Origin: Roseomonas nitratireducens
GTDB taxonomy: Bacteria > Pseudomonadota > Alphaproteobacteria > Acetobacterales > Acetobacteraceae
Direction: 5' to 3'
NCBI RefSeq assembly: GCF_017813355.1
Contig: NZ_JAGIYZ010000001.1
Span: 463,420-527,419, forward strand
DNA: 64,000 bases
Below, one piece after another: positions 1 to 7,681 of the stretch. The number at the start of each line of letters is the position of its first letter. The first letter of the stretch is position 1. The position numbers and the translations under genes are program-made. The notes under the pieces were generated by a model, which was not told the origin of the DNA, ran no database searches, and saw nothing but the letters and a program-made list of their open reading frames with translations.

Positions 1-626
1 CGCGCGCCGAGGCCGAGGCGACGGCGCGGCGGCAGGCGGTGACGAGCCTCGATGGCGAGGTGGCGCGCCTGACCGCGTCGCGCGACCAGGTGGCGGCGGA
101 ACTGCGCGGGCTGCAGCAGCGCAGCGGCGAATTGCGCGCGAACGTGACCCAGGCCGAGCAGCGCCTTGCGGAGCTGCGCCAGACCGCGGACGCCGAGCAG
201 CGCCGCATCGCCGGGCTGCGGGAGGAAGCGCAGACCGCCGAGCGCGTGGTCGCCGAGCGCCGCGCCGCCGCCGCGGCGGCCGAGCGCCAGGCGCAGGACG
301 CCGTCGCGCGCGGGACGCAGGACGCGGCGCGCGCGCGGGCCGAGGCCGATGCCGCCCGCGCCCAGCTTGCCGCCGCCGAGCGCCAGCGCGCCGAACTCGC
401 CGCCCAGACCGAGGCGCTGCGCAACGAGCTCGCGACGGCCGAGCGCCGGCGCGCGGAACTCGCCGGGCAGATCGCCGCGGCCGAGGCGCGGCTGACGGAA
501 CGCCGCGGCACGCTGACGGAACTCGAGCAGCGCATCATCCGCGCGCGGGAGGCGGGCAATCCGGGCGCGGTGACGGTAATCGCGCCTTCGCCTGACGCGC
601 CGGCGGCGCCGGCCACGCCGCGCTGA
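1..626 (+). CDS. Coiled-coil protein, C-terminal part (5' end outside window)
   Basis: The reading frame is open from base 3, with no stop before 626, so the gene begins left of the window; a GTG at 39 could start a 195-residue product but the same composition continues upstream. The sequence is almost entirely heptad-like, rich in Ala, Glu, Arg and Gln (repeats such as ERRRAELAGQI), typical of a long coiled coil, and ends in an Ala/Pro-rich tail. No membrane segment or enzyme motif is visible. Function unknown; it may be a scaffold or envelope-associated coiled-coil protein. Confidence 0.6.
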   Translation, partial: RAEAEATARRQAVTSLDGEVARLTASRDQVAAELRGLQQRSGELRANVTQAEQRLAELRQTADAEQRRIAGLREEAQTAERVVAERRAAAAAAERQAQDAVARGTQDAARARAEADAARAQLAAAERQRAELAAQTEALRNELATAERRRAELAGQIAAAEARLTERRGTLTELEQRIIRAREAGNPGAVTVIAPSPDAPAAPATPR

Positions 627-644
627 GACAGGGGATGGGGCTGG

Positions 645-718
645 TGGAGCGGGCGAAGGGAATCGAACCCTCGTCACTTGGTTGGGAACCAAGAGCTCTA
701 CCATTGAGCTACGCCCGC
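645..718 (-). tRNA. tRNA-Gly (anticodon CCC)
   Basis: On the minus strand a full cloverleaf can be drawn: 7-bp acceptor stem GCGGGCG/CGCCCGC, D-arm containing AATGGTA, anticodon stem CTTGG/CCAAG with loop TTCCCAA giving anticodon CCC, and a T-arm with loop TTCGATT. Discriminator T is followed by an encoded CCA (645-647). It reads GGG glycine codons. It lies between the coiled-coil gene and metZ, opposite in strand to both. Confidence 0.95.
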
Positions 719-765
719 GTGCCTTCGGTATAGTCGGGCCGGACGGGGGCGGGCAAGACCGGCGC

Positions 766-795
766 TTGACCTCTCGGGCCGGCCCGGCGTAACGA
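766..795 (+). promoter_or_regulatory. Candidate promoter of metZ
   Basis: TTGACC at 766-771 and TAACGA at 790-795 are separated by 18 bases and would place the transcript start near 802, just ahead of the riboswitch at 815. The -10 match is weak, so the assignment rests mainly on position. Confidence 0.4.
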
Positions 796-814
796 CGGGG
801 CCGGCGGAGACGCC

Positions 815-902
815 CCTCGCGATTTGTCCGGCCAGCTTGCGGCGAGGTTCCCTTCGGGGGCGCATCCCACGGGATGCGAAAAGAAGCGCGCTAAACGGCC
901 GT
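815..902 (+). promoter_or_regulatory. SAM-II riboswitch in the metZ leader
   Basis: The conserved SAM-II features are present in order: P1 stem CTCGC (816-820)/GCGAG (842-846), GATTTG directly after the first P1 strand (821-826), CTTGC before the second (836-840), and GCTAAA (890-895). The bases after P1's first strand, CGGCC (829-833), pair with GGCCG (897-901), giving the H-type pseudoknot of this class. The connecting loop is longer than usual and contains two extra hairpins: CCC/GGG around TTCG (850-859) and a 7-bp stem 861-867/872-878. The element ends 64 bases before the metZ ATG. SAM binding is known in this class to close the pseudoknot and hide the ribosome-binding site, so metZ should be repressed when SAM is plentiful. 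Confidence 0.85.
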
Positions 903-966
903 GCGGGTGGAACGCGCCCGCCGCCCGTGAAGGGGCCGGACGCTTCGTTTCGCGAAGGTTCGCCCC

Positions 967-2187
967 ATGGCCAAGTCCAGCCCCGACCGCCCGCTCCGCC
1001 CCGCCACGCTGCTCGTGCGCGGCGGGCAGATGCGCTCGGGATTCGACGAGACGGCGGAGGCGATGTTCCTCACCTCCGGCTTCGTCTACGACAGCGCCGC
1101 CCAGGCCGAGGCGACCTTCGCCGGCACCGAGGTGCACTACCAGTATTCCCGCTTCGGCAACCCGACCGTCGCGATGCTCGAAGCCCGCATCGCCGCGCTC
1201 GAAGGGGCGGAGGCCTGCCGCTGCACCGCCACGGGCATGGCCGCGGTGCATGCCGCGATGCTGTCGCACCTGAAGGCCGGTGATCGCGTCGTCGCCTCCC
1301 GCGCCCTGTTCGGTTCCTGCCACTGGATCGTCTCGACGCTGCTGCCGCGCTACGGCATCGCGACGGAGTTCGTCGATGGCGGCGACCTCGCGCAGTGGGA
1401 AGCGGCGCTGTCCCGGCCCACCACGATGGTGCTGCTGGAGACGCCGTCCAACCCGATGCTCGACATCGTGGACCTCAGGGCGGTGTGCGACCTCGCCCAC
1501 AAGGCGGGCGCGCTGGTGGTGGTGGACAACGTCTTCGCCACGCCGCTGCTGCAGAAGCCGATGGCCTTCGGCGCCGACATTGTCGTCTATTCCGCGACCA
1601 AGCATTTCGACGGCCAGGGCCGCGTGCTGGGCGGCTGCGTGCTGGGATCCAAGAAGTGGGTCGAGGACGTGCTGCAGCCCTTCATCCGCAACACCGGCCC
1701 GTCCATCAGCCCCTTCAACGCCTGGGTGATCCTCAAGGGGCTCGAGACGCTGCACCTGCGCGTGCCCGCCATGTGCCGCAACGCCGCCGCGGTCGCCGAC
1801 ATGCTGGCGGAACGCGCCGAGGTCGCGCGCGTGCTGTACCCCTTCCGCGCCGACCATCCGCAGCAGCGCCTGGCCATGGCGCAGATGTCGGCCGGCGGCA
1901 CGCTCGTCACCTTCGACCTGAAGGGCGGCAAGGACGCCTGCTTCCGCTTCATGGACGCGCTGCGGCTGATCGACATCTCGAACAACCTCGGCGATTCGAA
2001 GTCGCTCGCGACGCATCCCGCCACCACGACGCATATGCGCGTGGGCGCGGAGGAACGCGCGCGGCTCGGCATCGCGGACGGCACGGTGCGGCTTTCCGTC
2101 GGGCTCGAGGATGTCGCGGACATCATCGACGACCTCAGCCAGGCGCTGGACGCGGCGAACGCAGCGACGGCGCGCGCGGCGGAATAG
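967..2187 (+). CDS. metZ: O-succinylhomoserine sulfhydrylase
   Basis: PLP enzyme of the Cys/Met metabolism family that makes homocysteine from O-succinylhomoserine and sulfide in methionine synthesis (cytoplasm). The 406 residues match the usual length. The PLP lysine is K212 in YSATKHFDGQGR, the phosphate-binding stretch SRFGNPT (61-67) and the Asp of VVVDNVFATP (184-193) are in place, and the C-terminus has the substrate-binding SLGDSKSLATHP-like run here written NLGDSKSLATHP. The ATG start follows the SAM-II riboswitch leader directly. O-acetylhomoserine sulfhydrylase is the main alternative; the GQGRVLGG stretch and riboswitch favour MetZ. Confidence 0.92.
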   Translation: MAKSSPDRPLRPATLLVRGGQMRSGFDETAEAMFLTSGFVYDSAAQAEATFAGTEVHYQYSRFGNPTVAMLEARIAALEGAEACRCTATGMAAVHAAMLSHLKAGDRVVASRALFGSCHWIVSTLLPRYGIATEFVDGGDLAQWEAALSRPTTMVLLETPSNPMLDIVDLRAVCDLAHKAGALVVVDNVFATPLLQKPMAFGADIVVYSATKHFDGQGRVLGGCVLGSKKWVEDVLQPFIRNTGPSISPFNAWVILKGLETLHLRVPAMCRNAAAVADMLAERAEVARVLYPFRADHPQQRLAMAQMSAGGTLVTFDLKGGKDACFRFMDALRLIDISNNLGDSKSLATHPATTTHMRVGAEERARLGIADGTVRLSVGLEDVADIIDDLSQALDAANAATARAAE

Positions 2188-2191
2188 CGCC

Positions 2192-2803
2192 GTGGCGGTC
2201 GAGACCTGGTTTGCCTTCCTCGCCGCGACCGCGGTGCTGCTGGCGATCCCGGGGCCGACCATCCTGCTGGTGATCGGCCAGTCGCTGGGCGCGGGGCGGC
2301 GGGCGGCGCTGCCGCTCGTGGCCGGGGTCGCGCTCGGCGACCTGACGGCGATGACGCTGTCGCTGGCCGGCCTCGGCGCGCTGCTCGCGGCATCCGCCAC
2401 GCTGTTCACCGTGCTGAAATTCGCCGGCGCGGCGTATCTCGTGTGGCTGGGCGTGCGCCTGTGGCGCGCGCCGGTGGAGGACGGGGCCGCGGCACCCGTC
2501 TCCGCCCGGCGCGCCTTCCGCGACGCCTATGTCGTCACCGCGCTCAATCCGAAGTCGATCGCCTTCTTCGTCGCCTTCGTGCCGCTGTTCGTCGATGCGG
2601 CCGCCCCCTTCATGCCGCAGGCGGTGGTGCTGGTGGCCAGCTTCGTGACGCTCGCGGCACTGAATGCGGGCATCTACGCGCTGCTCGCCGCGCGGCTTTC
2701 GGGGGCGGTGCGCCGGCCCGCGGTGCGGCGCGCCTTCAACCGCGGCGGGGGCGCGCTGCTGGTCGGCGCGGGGATCGCCACGGCGGCGATGCGGCGCGGC
2801 TGA
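2192..2803 (+). CDS. LysE/RhtB family amino-acid exporter
   Basis: Inner-membrane exporter of the LysE superfamily (203 residues, about six membrane segments). The family signature near the N-terminus is clear: AIPGPTILLVIGQSLGAGRR, and a second conserved stretch NPKSIAFFVAFVPLF lies mid-protein. A GTG at 2192, four bases after the metZ stop, gives a start matching the family; a start further upstream would overlap metZ. Cotranscription with metZ is likely. The substrate is unknown; efflux of an amino acid such as homoserine or a methionine-pathway intermediate is a guess from the neighbour only. Confidence 0.85.
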   Translation: MAVETWFAFLAATAVLLAIPGPTILLVIGQSLGAGRRAALPLVAGVALGDLTAMTLSLAGLGALLAASATLFTVLKFAGAAYLVWLGVRLWRAPVEDGAAAPVSARRAFRDAYVVTALNPKSIAFFVAFVPLFVDAAAPFMPQAVVLVASFVTLAALNAGIYALLAARLSGAVRRPAVRRAFNRGGGALLVGAGIATAAMRRG

Positions 2804-2870
2804 CGCCGGCGCATATGGACAAGACCCCGCCCGTGGCGCTTCAGTGAGGCTACGGGGAGTGGCAAGGGCC

Positions 2871-3284
2871 ATGGCCAGGAAGGACGAGTTCAGCGCGACC
2901 ACGCGTGGCATCCGCGTGTCGGTGCGCGCCTTCTACCTCGCCGATCAGTCCGAGCCCGAGCGCGGGCAGTACGTCTGGGCCTATCGCGTCGAGATCGCGA
3001 ACACGGGGCCGGAGACGGTGCAGCTGCTGCGCCGGACCTGGGAGATCACCGACGCGCTCGGCCGCACCCAGACGGTCCACGGCGCGGGCGTGATCGGGGA
3101 ACAGCCGGTGCTCGAGCCCGGCGGGCGCTTCGAATACACGTCCGGCACGCCGCTGCAGACATCCTCCGGCTTCATGCGGGGCGCCTACCACATGGTGGTG
3201 CAGGACAGCGGGGAGGCCTTCGACGTGGCGATCCCCGCCTTCAGCCTGGACAGCCCGCACCAGCCCTCCGGACGGGTGCATTGA
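2871..3284 (+). CDS. apaG: ApaG domain protein
   Basis: Small cytoplasmic protein of the ApaG family with an immunoglobulin-like beta fold; 137 residues against about 125 in E. coli. Signature segments are present: [34 protein letters not shown], and the terminal [16 protein letters not shown]. Biochemical role not settled in the family. The ATG at 2871 is preceded by ACGGGGAG at the usual distance; an in-frame GTG at 2859 is an alternative. It lies 67 bases after the LysE-type gene and its TGA touches the folE region. Confidence 0.9.
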   Translation: MARKDEFSATTRGIRVSVRAFYLADQSEPERGQYVWAYRVEIANTGPETVQLLRRTWEITDALGRTQTVHGAGVIGEQPVLEPGGRFEYTSGTPLQTSSGFMRGAYHMVVQDSGEAFDVAIPAFSLDSPHQPSGRVH

Positions 3285-3397
3285 AGGCCCGGCTTGCGCC
3301 CCCGGCGCATGCCCCCATGTCAGCCGCAACCAGGACCGAGGGGCACGCCGAGCGGCCCCCATCCCCTGGCATCGCGCTGCCGGAAAGACCCTTGCCC

Positions 3398-4042
3398 GTG
3401 AACATCCACCTCCCCGCCGCCCGCCCCGAGGACGAGAAGGCCTCCACCCTGCAACGGCCGACGCAGGAGCAGGCGGAGGACGCGATCCGCACCCTGCTTC
3501 TTTGGGCCGGGGACGATCCGAACCGGGAAGGGCTGCTCGACACGCCCAAGCGCGTGGCCAAGGCCTATCGCGAATGGTTCTGCGGCTACGAGGAAGACCC
3601 GGTCGAGCTGCTCGCCCGCTCCTTCGAGGAAGTCGAGGGCTATGACGAGATGGTGCTGCTGCGCGACATCCGCGTGGAGAGCATGTGCGAGCACCACATG
3701 TGCCCGATCATCGGCAAGGCGCACATCGCCTACCTGCCGAACGGGCGCGTCGTGGGCATCAGCAAGCTCGCCCGCGTGGTGGAAGCCTTCGGCAAGCGCC
3801 TGCAGATCCAGGAGAAGCTGACCGCGCAGGTCGCCAACGTCATCAACGACGTGCTCAAGCCCAAGGGCGTGGCCGTGGTGTTCGAGGCGGTGCACCAGTG
3901 CATGACGACGCGCGGCGTGCACAAGACCGGCGTGTCGATGGTGACGTCGCGCATGCTCGGCGCCTTCCGCGACGATGCCTCCACGCGGCGGGAGTTCCTG
4001 TCCATGATCCAGGGCAGCCGGGGCGCGGGCGGGGAGGGCTGA
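3398..4042 (+). CDS. folE: GTP cyclohydrolase I
   Basis: Converts GTP to 7,8-dihydroneopterin triphosphate, first step of folate synthesis. The zinc ligands are visible (numbering from the GTG start): C97 and H100 in [10 protein letters not shown] and C168 in [13 protein letters not shown]; the GTP-binding [20 protein letters not shown] segment follows. The GTG at 3398 gives 214 residues, near the 222 of E. coli FolE, with GGAAAG ten bases upstream. An ATG at 3317 or a TTG at 3281 would add a low-complexity extension. A strong terminator follows 24 bases after the stop. Confidence 0.93.
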   Translation: MNIHLPAARPEDEKASTLQRPTQEQAEDAIRTLLLWAGDDPNREGLLDTPKRVAKAYREWFCGYEEDPVELLARSFEEVEGYDEMVLLRDIRVESMCEHHMCPIIGKAHIAYLPNGRVVGISKLARVVEAFGKRLQIQEKLTAQVANVINDVLKPKGVAVVFEAVHQCMTTRGVHKTGVSMVTSRMLGAFRDDASTRREFLSMIQGSRGAGGEG

Positions 4043-4065
4043 GCCCTTCCGCCGGCGGTCGATGA

Positions 4066-4094
4066 GGGGGTCCGGTCCGGCCGGCCCCCTTTTT
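4066..4094 (+). terminator. Rho-independent terminator after folE
   Basis: GGGGG (4066-4070), one unpaired T, CCGG (4072-4075), loop TCCGG, CCGG (4081-4084), CCCCC (4085-4089), then TTTTT (4090-4094): a nine-pair GC stem and a U-run. It ends just before the -35 of the next gene. Confidence 0.9.
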
Positions 4095-4095
4095 C

Positions 4096-4130
4096 TTGAC
4101 CCTTTGGCGTAAAGTGTCTAGTTGACACTT
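4096..4130 (+). promoter_or_regulatory. Promoter with palindromic operator of the XRE gene
   Basis: TTGACC at 4096-4101 is a good -35; a -10 such as TCTAGT (4117-4122) would start transcription about at the GTG codon 4131, giving a leaderless mRNA. A perfect inverted repeat AAGTGTC-N5-GACACTT (4112-4130) covers this -10 region and abuts the start codon. A palindrome placed here, ahead of a helix-turn-helix gene, is the classic layout of an autorepressor operator; that role is inferred. Confidence 0.55.
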
Positions 4131-4520
4131 GTGATCGCTGCCCTGTCCCCGCCCGAGGCCGACCGCCCCGACGCGTCGCTCGGGGAGCGGCTCCGCGCCG
4201 CGCGGCTGGCCCGGGCGGCCGCCGACCCGCGCGGCTTCTCCGTCCGCGCCGTCGCCGCGCGGCTCGCCGTCTCGGCGACCTATCTCTCGCTGGTGGAACG
4301 CGGCGCGCAGCGCCCGACCGAGCCCTTCCTGCGCGCGCTCGCCGCCGATCTCGGGCTGGAGGCGGAAGCGCTGCTGCCGCTCGCCGGCCGGGTGGCGGAG
4401 GACGTCACCGCCGCCCTGCTCGCCCGCCCCGCCTTGGCCGAGGCCGTCCGCGCCCTGCGCGACCTGCCGGAGGCCGAGTTGACCCGCACCATCCGCCGCA
4501 TCCGCGACGGCGAATGGTAG
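4131..4520 (+). CDS. XRE-family transcriptional regulator
   Basis: A 129-residue DNA-binding protein with a Cro/CI-type helix-turn-helix around residues 16-70: LRAARLARA, FSVRAVAARLAVSATYLSLVE (second and third helices), PTEPFLRALAADLGLEAEAL. The tail ends in IRRIRDGEW, a C-terminal pattern I associate with XRE regulators that sit beside a partner gene. The GTG at 4131 follows the palindrome; a TTG at 4122 lies inside it and is less likely. The next gene starts 19 bases after the stop with its own AAGGAG, so the two are probably cotranscribed. Likely represses its own two-gene operon. Confidence 0.8.
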   Translation: MIAALSPPEADRPDASLGERLRAARLARAAADPRGFSVRAVAARLAVSATYLSLVERGAQRPTEPFLRALAADLGLEAEALLPLAGRVAEDVTAALLARPALAEAVRALRDLPEAELTRTIRRIRDGEW

Positions 4521-4539
4521 ATCCTGGAAGGAGACCGCC

Positions 4540-5553
4540 ATGGCGCTTGGCCTCGACCGCGACACGCTGATCTTCGAGTTCCCCGAGGTCCATCGCGACG
4601 CCGTGCTGCGCGTCGAGTTCCAGCGCACGCTGCGCGTGCCGGACGACGGAAGGCGGCACCGCCTGCCGCCGGGCCTCGGCCGCTTCCCGCTGCGCGCGGT
4701 CGATGACCTGGACCCGGCGCGCCTGCCCGCGGGCTGGGCGCGGCGCGGCGGCATCGCCATGCCGATGTGGCAGGCCGAGGCCTGCTGGCTGAATTTTTCC
4801 TCCCCCACCGGCTACCCGTTCCTGCTCAAGGTCGCGGCCGGCAAGGTGAACGCGGTGAACGGCAAGCCCTGGGACAACGCGCCCGACTTCGCCGACCAGG
4901 ACTACCTGGAGGTGCCGGGCCAGCCCTGGCTCGACGGCTTCTGCGTGGAGAAGGGCGTGGTGCGGCAATTCGTCGCGATGCCGCTCGGGCAGGGATACAC
5001 GGCCGAGGAGCAGGTGACCGGCTCTGCCGAGCATGGCGGCGTGCAGCTGCTCGCCCATCCGCTGAAGGCGGCGCTGTGGGAGAAGCGGCTCGAGGAGGCG
5101 CGCAACGCTCCCGTCCACGCCTACATGGCGATGTGCGTCGACGGGCTGGCCACGCCGATGATGCCCAGCGCCATGGGCCTCGCCCCCGGCGGGTCGATCC
5201 TGCAGGAGATCAAGGAGGCGTCGGAGCCGCCCGAGGCCTGGGAAACCACCGCCCGCTCCCGCTGCTTCGTCCACCTGGCGAACAGCCTCGCCTGGCAGGC
5301 CATCGCGGGGGAGGCGCCGCCGACCGTCCCGCCGACCGCGGCCGACTACGCCCGCGCCGGCCTGCCCTGGTTCGAATGGTACGCGGACGGCCCGGCGAAG
5401 GCGGGCTCGCCGATCCTTGCCGGGCTGAAGTCGGTCGCCGCGCTGGGCCGGGAGAAGGGGCAGGCGCCCCTGCCCGAGAACGAGGGCTTCGAGCCGCCCG
5501 AGCCCATCCGCCTCGGCCCCAGCGCGCGGGTGCCGATGGACGGGTGGTGGTAG
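4540..5553 (+). CDS. Unrecognised 337-residue protein paired with the XRE regulator
   Basis: I cannot assign a family. The protein is soluble, without signal peptide or membrane segment, rich in Trp, Pro and Gly, with distinctive stretches RRGGIAMPMWQAEACWLNFS (about 68-87), KVAAGKVNAVNGKPW, DYLEVPGQPWLDGFCVEKG, RQFVAMPLGQGYTAEEQVTG and GLAPGGSILQEIKEAS. These read as a compact, conserved enzyme or binding fold rather than a disordered protein. The ATG has a strong AAGGAG 9 bases upstream (about 4526). Being the only companion of an autoregulated XRE gene, it is probably what that regulator controls. It is not an ImmA/IrrE peptidase: the HExxH motif is missing. Confidence 0.75.
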   Translation: MALGLDRDTLIFEFPEVHRDAVLRVEFQRTLRVPDDGRRHRLPPGLGRFPLRAVDDLDPARLPAGWARRGGIAMPMWQAEACWLNFSSPTGYPFLLKVAAGKVNAVNGKPWDNAPDFADQDYLEVPGQPWLDGFCVEKGVVRQFVAMPLGQGYTAEEQVTGSAEHGGVQLLAHPLKAALWEKRLEEARNAPVHAYMAMCVDGLATPMMPSAMGLAPGGSILQEIKEASEPPEAWETTARSRCFVHLANSLAWQAIAGEAPPTVPPTAADYARAGLPWFEWYADGPAKAGSPILAGLKSVAALGREKGQAPLPENEGFEPPEPIRLGPSARVPMDGWW

Positions 5554-5560
5554 GGCCGGG

Positions 5561-5950
5561 TCAGGCGACCGCCTCGGCCTCGACCTCCACCTTGAAGGCG
5601 GGGCTGGCCAGCGCCGCCACGACCAGCAGCGTGCTGGCCGGGGCGTGGCCGGCGAGGAAGGCGTCCCGCCGCGCCCGCCAGGCGCCGACCAGCGCGGTGT
5701 CGGTCAGGAAGACGGTCATCTTGACGATGTTCGCCGGCCCCATGCCGTGCGCGGCGAGGATGGCGCCGAGATTGGCCAGCGACTGGTCGATCTGCGCCTC
5801 CGGGTCCTCCACCAGCGAGCCGTCCGGGCGCAGTCCCACCTGGCCGGAGGCGACCAGCCGCCGGCCCTCCCCTTCGATCAGCGCCGCCTGGGAATAGCGG
5901 GATTGCGGCATCGGCGCGCCGGGCGGGTTGGAGAAGGTGATGCGGGCCAT
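5561..5950 (-). CDS. RidA/YjgF family protein
   Basis: A 129-residue member of the RidA (reactive imine/enamine deaminase) superfamily. Visible family features: the N-terminal F-S-N-P-P-G-A-P segment, YSQAALIEG, VASGQVGLRPDG, the Q(I/S)xxxLxNLxAIL helix (AQIDQSLANLGAILAAHG), IVKMTVFLTD, and PASTLLVVAALASPAFKVEV; the usual Arg before P-A-S-T is here His, so this may belong to a non-archetypal RidA subgroup without imine deaminase activity. It is the last of the same-strand genes hslO, lipoprotein and ridA-like, 58 bases after the lipoprotein. Confidence 0.85.
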   Translation of the reverse strand: MARITFSNPPGAPMPQSRYSQAALIEGEGRRLVASGQVGLRPDGSLVEDPEAQIDQSLANLGAILAAHGMGPANIVKMTVFLTDTALVGAWRARRDAFLAGHAPASTLLVVAALASPAFKVEVEAEAVA

Positions 5951-6008
5951 GGCGGGTGCTCCCTCGGGGTTCGGTCTTGGCGCGCGGGGTCGCCGCGCGC
6001 GGGCGGCG

Positions 6009-6626
6009 TCAGCTGCGCGGCAGCGGCTCGGCCTCGACCGGCGCGGCGGCGGGCGCGGGGGCGGCCGGGGCGGCGAGCACCGCGCGCAGGTTCCGCCGCA
6101 GCTGGAACTCGAATTCCACGTTCAGGTCGCGGCCGGCCTGGCGGACGATCTCGTCCGCGCGCCGGGCGCGGTCGGCCTCGCTGCCGGCCGGGCCGCTCAT
6201 CGTCCGGCGCACCTCGGCCTCGGCGAAGCCGGCCGGCTGGCCCTCGGGGGAGACGATCTCGAGCCGGCAGCGCAGCGTGCAAGTCAGCCGTTCCGACCCG
6301 CCGGTGAAGACGCCGCCCGAGCTGCTCTCGCGCACCAGCGTCGCGGCGACGGTGCGGAAGCGCGCCACCCCCGGGCCACCGGCGGCCGACAGCCGGTCCT
6401 GGGCCATGATGCGCACCACCTCGGCGGGCGGCAGCGGCGCGGGGGGCATGGCGCGCACCGCGGAGGGTTCGGGCGGGACGATCTCGAGCCGTTCCACCGC
6501 GATGCGCAGCGGCGTCAGGTGGCTGTAGGAGGGCGGGCCGGAAGGCGGCGGCGGCGGCGCATCCCCCCCGCCGCAGGCGGCGGTGGCGAGCAGCGCGGGC
6601 AGCACGGCGCGGCGGGGCAGGGACAT
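6009..6626 (-). CDS. Putative lipoprotein of unknown function
   Basis: Starts with a short basic region, a hydrophobic stretch and a lipobox (MSLPRRAVLPALLATAACGG), so C18 should be lipidated and the 205-residue product anchored to a membrane facing the periplasm. A Pro-rich linker follows, then a domain with TLRCRLEIVSPEG and VNVEFEFQ-like strands (here LNVEFEFQL) and an Ala/Pro-rich tail. I recognise no named domain. It begins 5 bases after hslO and is probably cotranscribed with it. Confidence 0.75.
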   Translation of the reverse strand: MSLPRRAVLPALLATAACGGGDAPPPPPSGPPSYSHLTPLRIAVERLEIVPPEPSAVRAMPPAPLPPAEVVRIMAQDRLSAAGGPGVARFRTVAATLVRESSSGGVFTGGSERLTCTLRCRLEIVSPEGQPAGFAEAEVRRTMSGPAGSEADRARRADEIVRQAGRDLNVEFEFQLRRNLRAVLAAPAAPAPAAAPVEAEPLPRS

Positions 6627-6631
6627 CGGCC

Positions 6632-7606
6632 TCAGCGCTCCACGGCGCCGCTGATCTCGGCGCGCTCGAAGCGGAAGCCGATGTTGCAGAACTCGCAGGT
6701 CATGGTGATCGTCCCCTCCTCCGCCATGTGGTCGAGGTCCTCGGCGCCGAAGCCGCCCAGCACGCCGGCCAGCCGCGCGCGGGAACAGCGGCAGCCGTAG
6801 GAGAGCGCGCGGGCGCGGTCGACCGCGAGCCCCTCGGCGTGGAACAGCCGGTGCAGCAGCCGCTCGCCCGTCAGGGCGTCGTCCAGCAGCTCGGCATCGG
6901 TCAGCGTCGCGGCCAGCGCGACGGCGGTGCGCCAGGCATCGTCCTGCGCGGCGGTGTCCATGTCCTGCCCGATCCCGCCCGCGCCGGCGACGCGTTCCAG
7001 GATCAGCGCGGCGGCGCGCCAGCCCGCCGGCGTCTGCGCGCAGGCGAGGTGGACATGCGTCGCGATCTGCTCCGAGCTGCGGAAATAGGCGCCGGTCATC
7101 TGCGTGAGGCTTTCGCCCTCGATCGCGACGATGCCCTGGTAGCGCTCCATGTCCGGCCCCTGGTCGCAGGTGAAGGCCAGGTAGCCCTGCCCGAGCAGCG
7201 CGGCGGCGCTGGGCGCCGGATCCTCCGCCAGTAGGGCGGCGAGCCTGTCGCCATCGGCGCGCGCATAGCCGCGCAGCGCGCCGGAATCGGTGCAGTCGGC
7301 CAGCAGCATCGGCACGGCGCCGTCGCCCTTGGCCTGCAGGCTGAAGGACCCGCGGAACTTCAGCGCGGCGGCGAGGCCCGCGGTCAGCGCCAGCGCCTGG
7401 CCCACGAGCATGGTGACCGACGGATCGTTGTCGTGGCGCGTCAGCAGCGCGTCGGCCAGCGGCCCGAGCCGGATGAGCCGCCCGCGGACGGGACGCTGGT
7501 GCAGGTGGAAGGGTAGCACGCCGCGCGGCACGACCAGGTCGGGCACGGGCGGCCGGTCATGGTTGAGGAAGGCGGGCGTCGCGGAAGGTTCGGTCGGGCT
7601 GGACAC
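6632..7606 (-). CDS. hslO: Hsp33 redox-regulated chaperone
   Basis: Holdase chaperone that is switched on by oxidation. The C-terminal zinc site is complete: C272 and C274 in YGCRCSRARL and C304 and C307 in TCEFCNIGF. The N-terminal domain keeps FSLQAKGDGAVPMLLADC, VAIEGESLTQMTGAYFRSSEQI and other family stretches. The 324 residues are close to the 292 of E. coli with an N-terminal extension; a GTG at 7606 is the only in-frame start that includes it. Followed at once by the lipoprotein gene. Confidence 0.93.
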   Translation of the reverse strand: MSSPTEPSATPAFLNHDRPPVPDLVVPRGVLPFHLHQRPVRGRLIRLGPLADALLTRHDNDPSVTMLVGQALALTAGLAAALKFRGSFSLQAKGDGAVPMLLADCTDSGALRGYARADGDRLAALLAEDPAPSAAALLGQGYLAFTCDQGPDMERYQGIVAIEGESLTQMTGAYFRSSEQIATHVHLACAQTPAGWRAAALILERVAGAGGIGQDMDTAAQDDAWRTAVALAATLTDAELLDDALTGERLLHRLFHAEGLAVDRARALSYGCRCSRARLAGVLGGFGAEDLDHMAEEGTITMTCEFCNIGFRFERAEISGAVER

Positions 7607-7642
7607 GTGGGGGCCTGGAGGTTCGGCCCCCTAGATAGGCGC

Positions 7643-7672
7643 CCCCGGCCGCCGCGTCCAAGGCGGCCGGGG
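7643..7672 (-). terminator. GC-rich hairpin after the chemoreceptor gene
   Basis: An 11-bp perfect stem CCCCGGCCGCC (7643-7653)/GGCGGCCGGGG (7662-7672) with an 8-base loop follows the chemoreceptor stop by 10 bases. No U-run follows on the minus strand, so it could be an attenuating or RNA-end-protecting hairpin rather than a true intrinsic terminator. Confidence 0.45.
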
Positions 7673-7681
7673 CGGAATGGT

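Noticed and set aside
709..2409. Very long minus-strand open frame opposite metZ
   Set aside because: High GC gives few stops in antisense frames. Its translation is low-complexity Arg/Ala/Gly/His and has no family features, while the plus strand encodes a clear MetZ.
3281..3397. Longer FolE N-terminus from TTG 3281 or ATG 3317
   Set aside because: The added residues are low-complexity, lack family similarity and have poor ribosome-binding sites; GTG 3398 gives the normal length.
4131..5553. Toxin-antitoxin module
   Set aside because: An XRE gene with a downstream partner resembles one in layout, but the partner is large, has no toxin or HExxH motif, and nothing shows toxicity.
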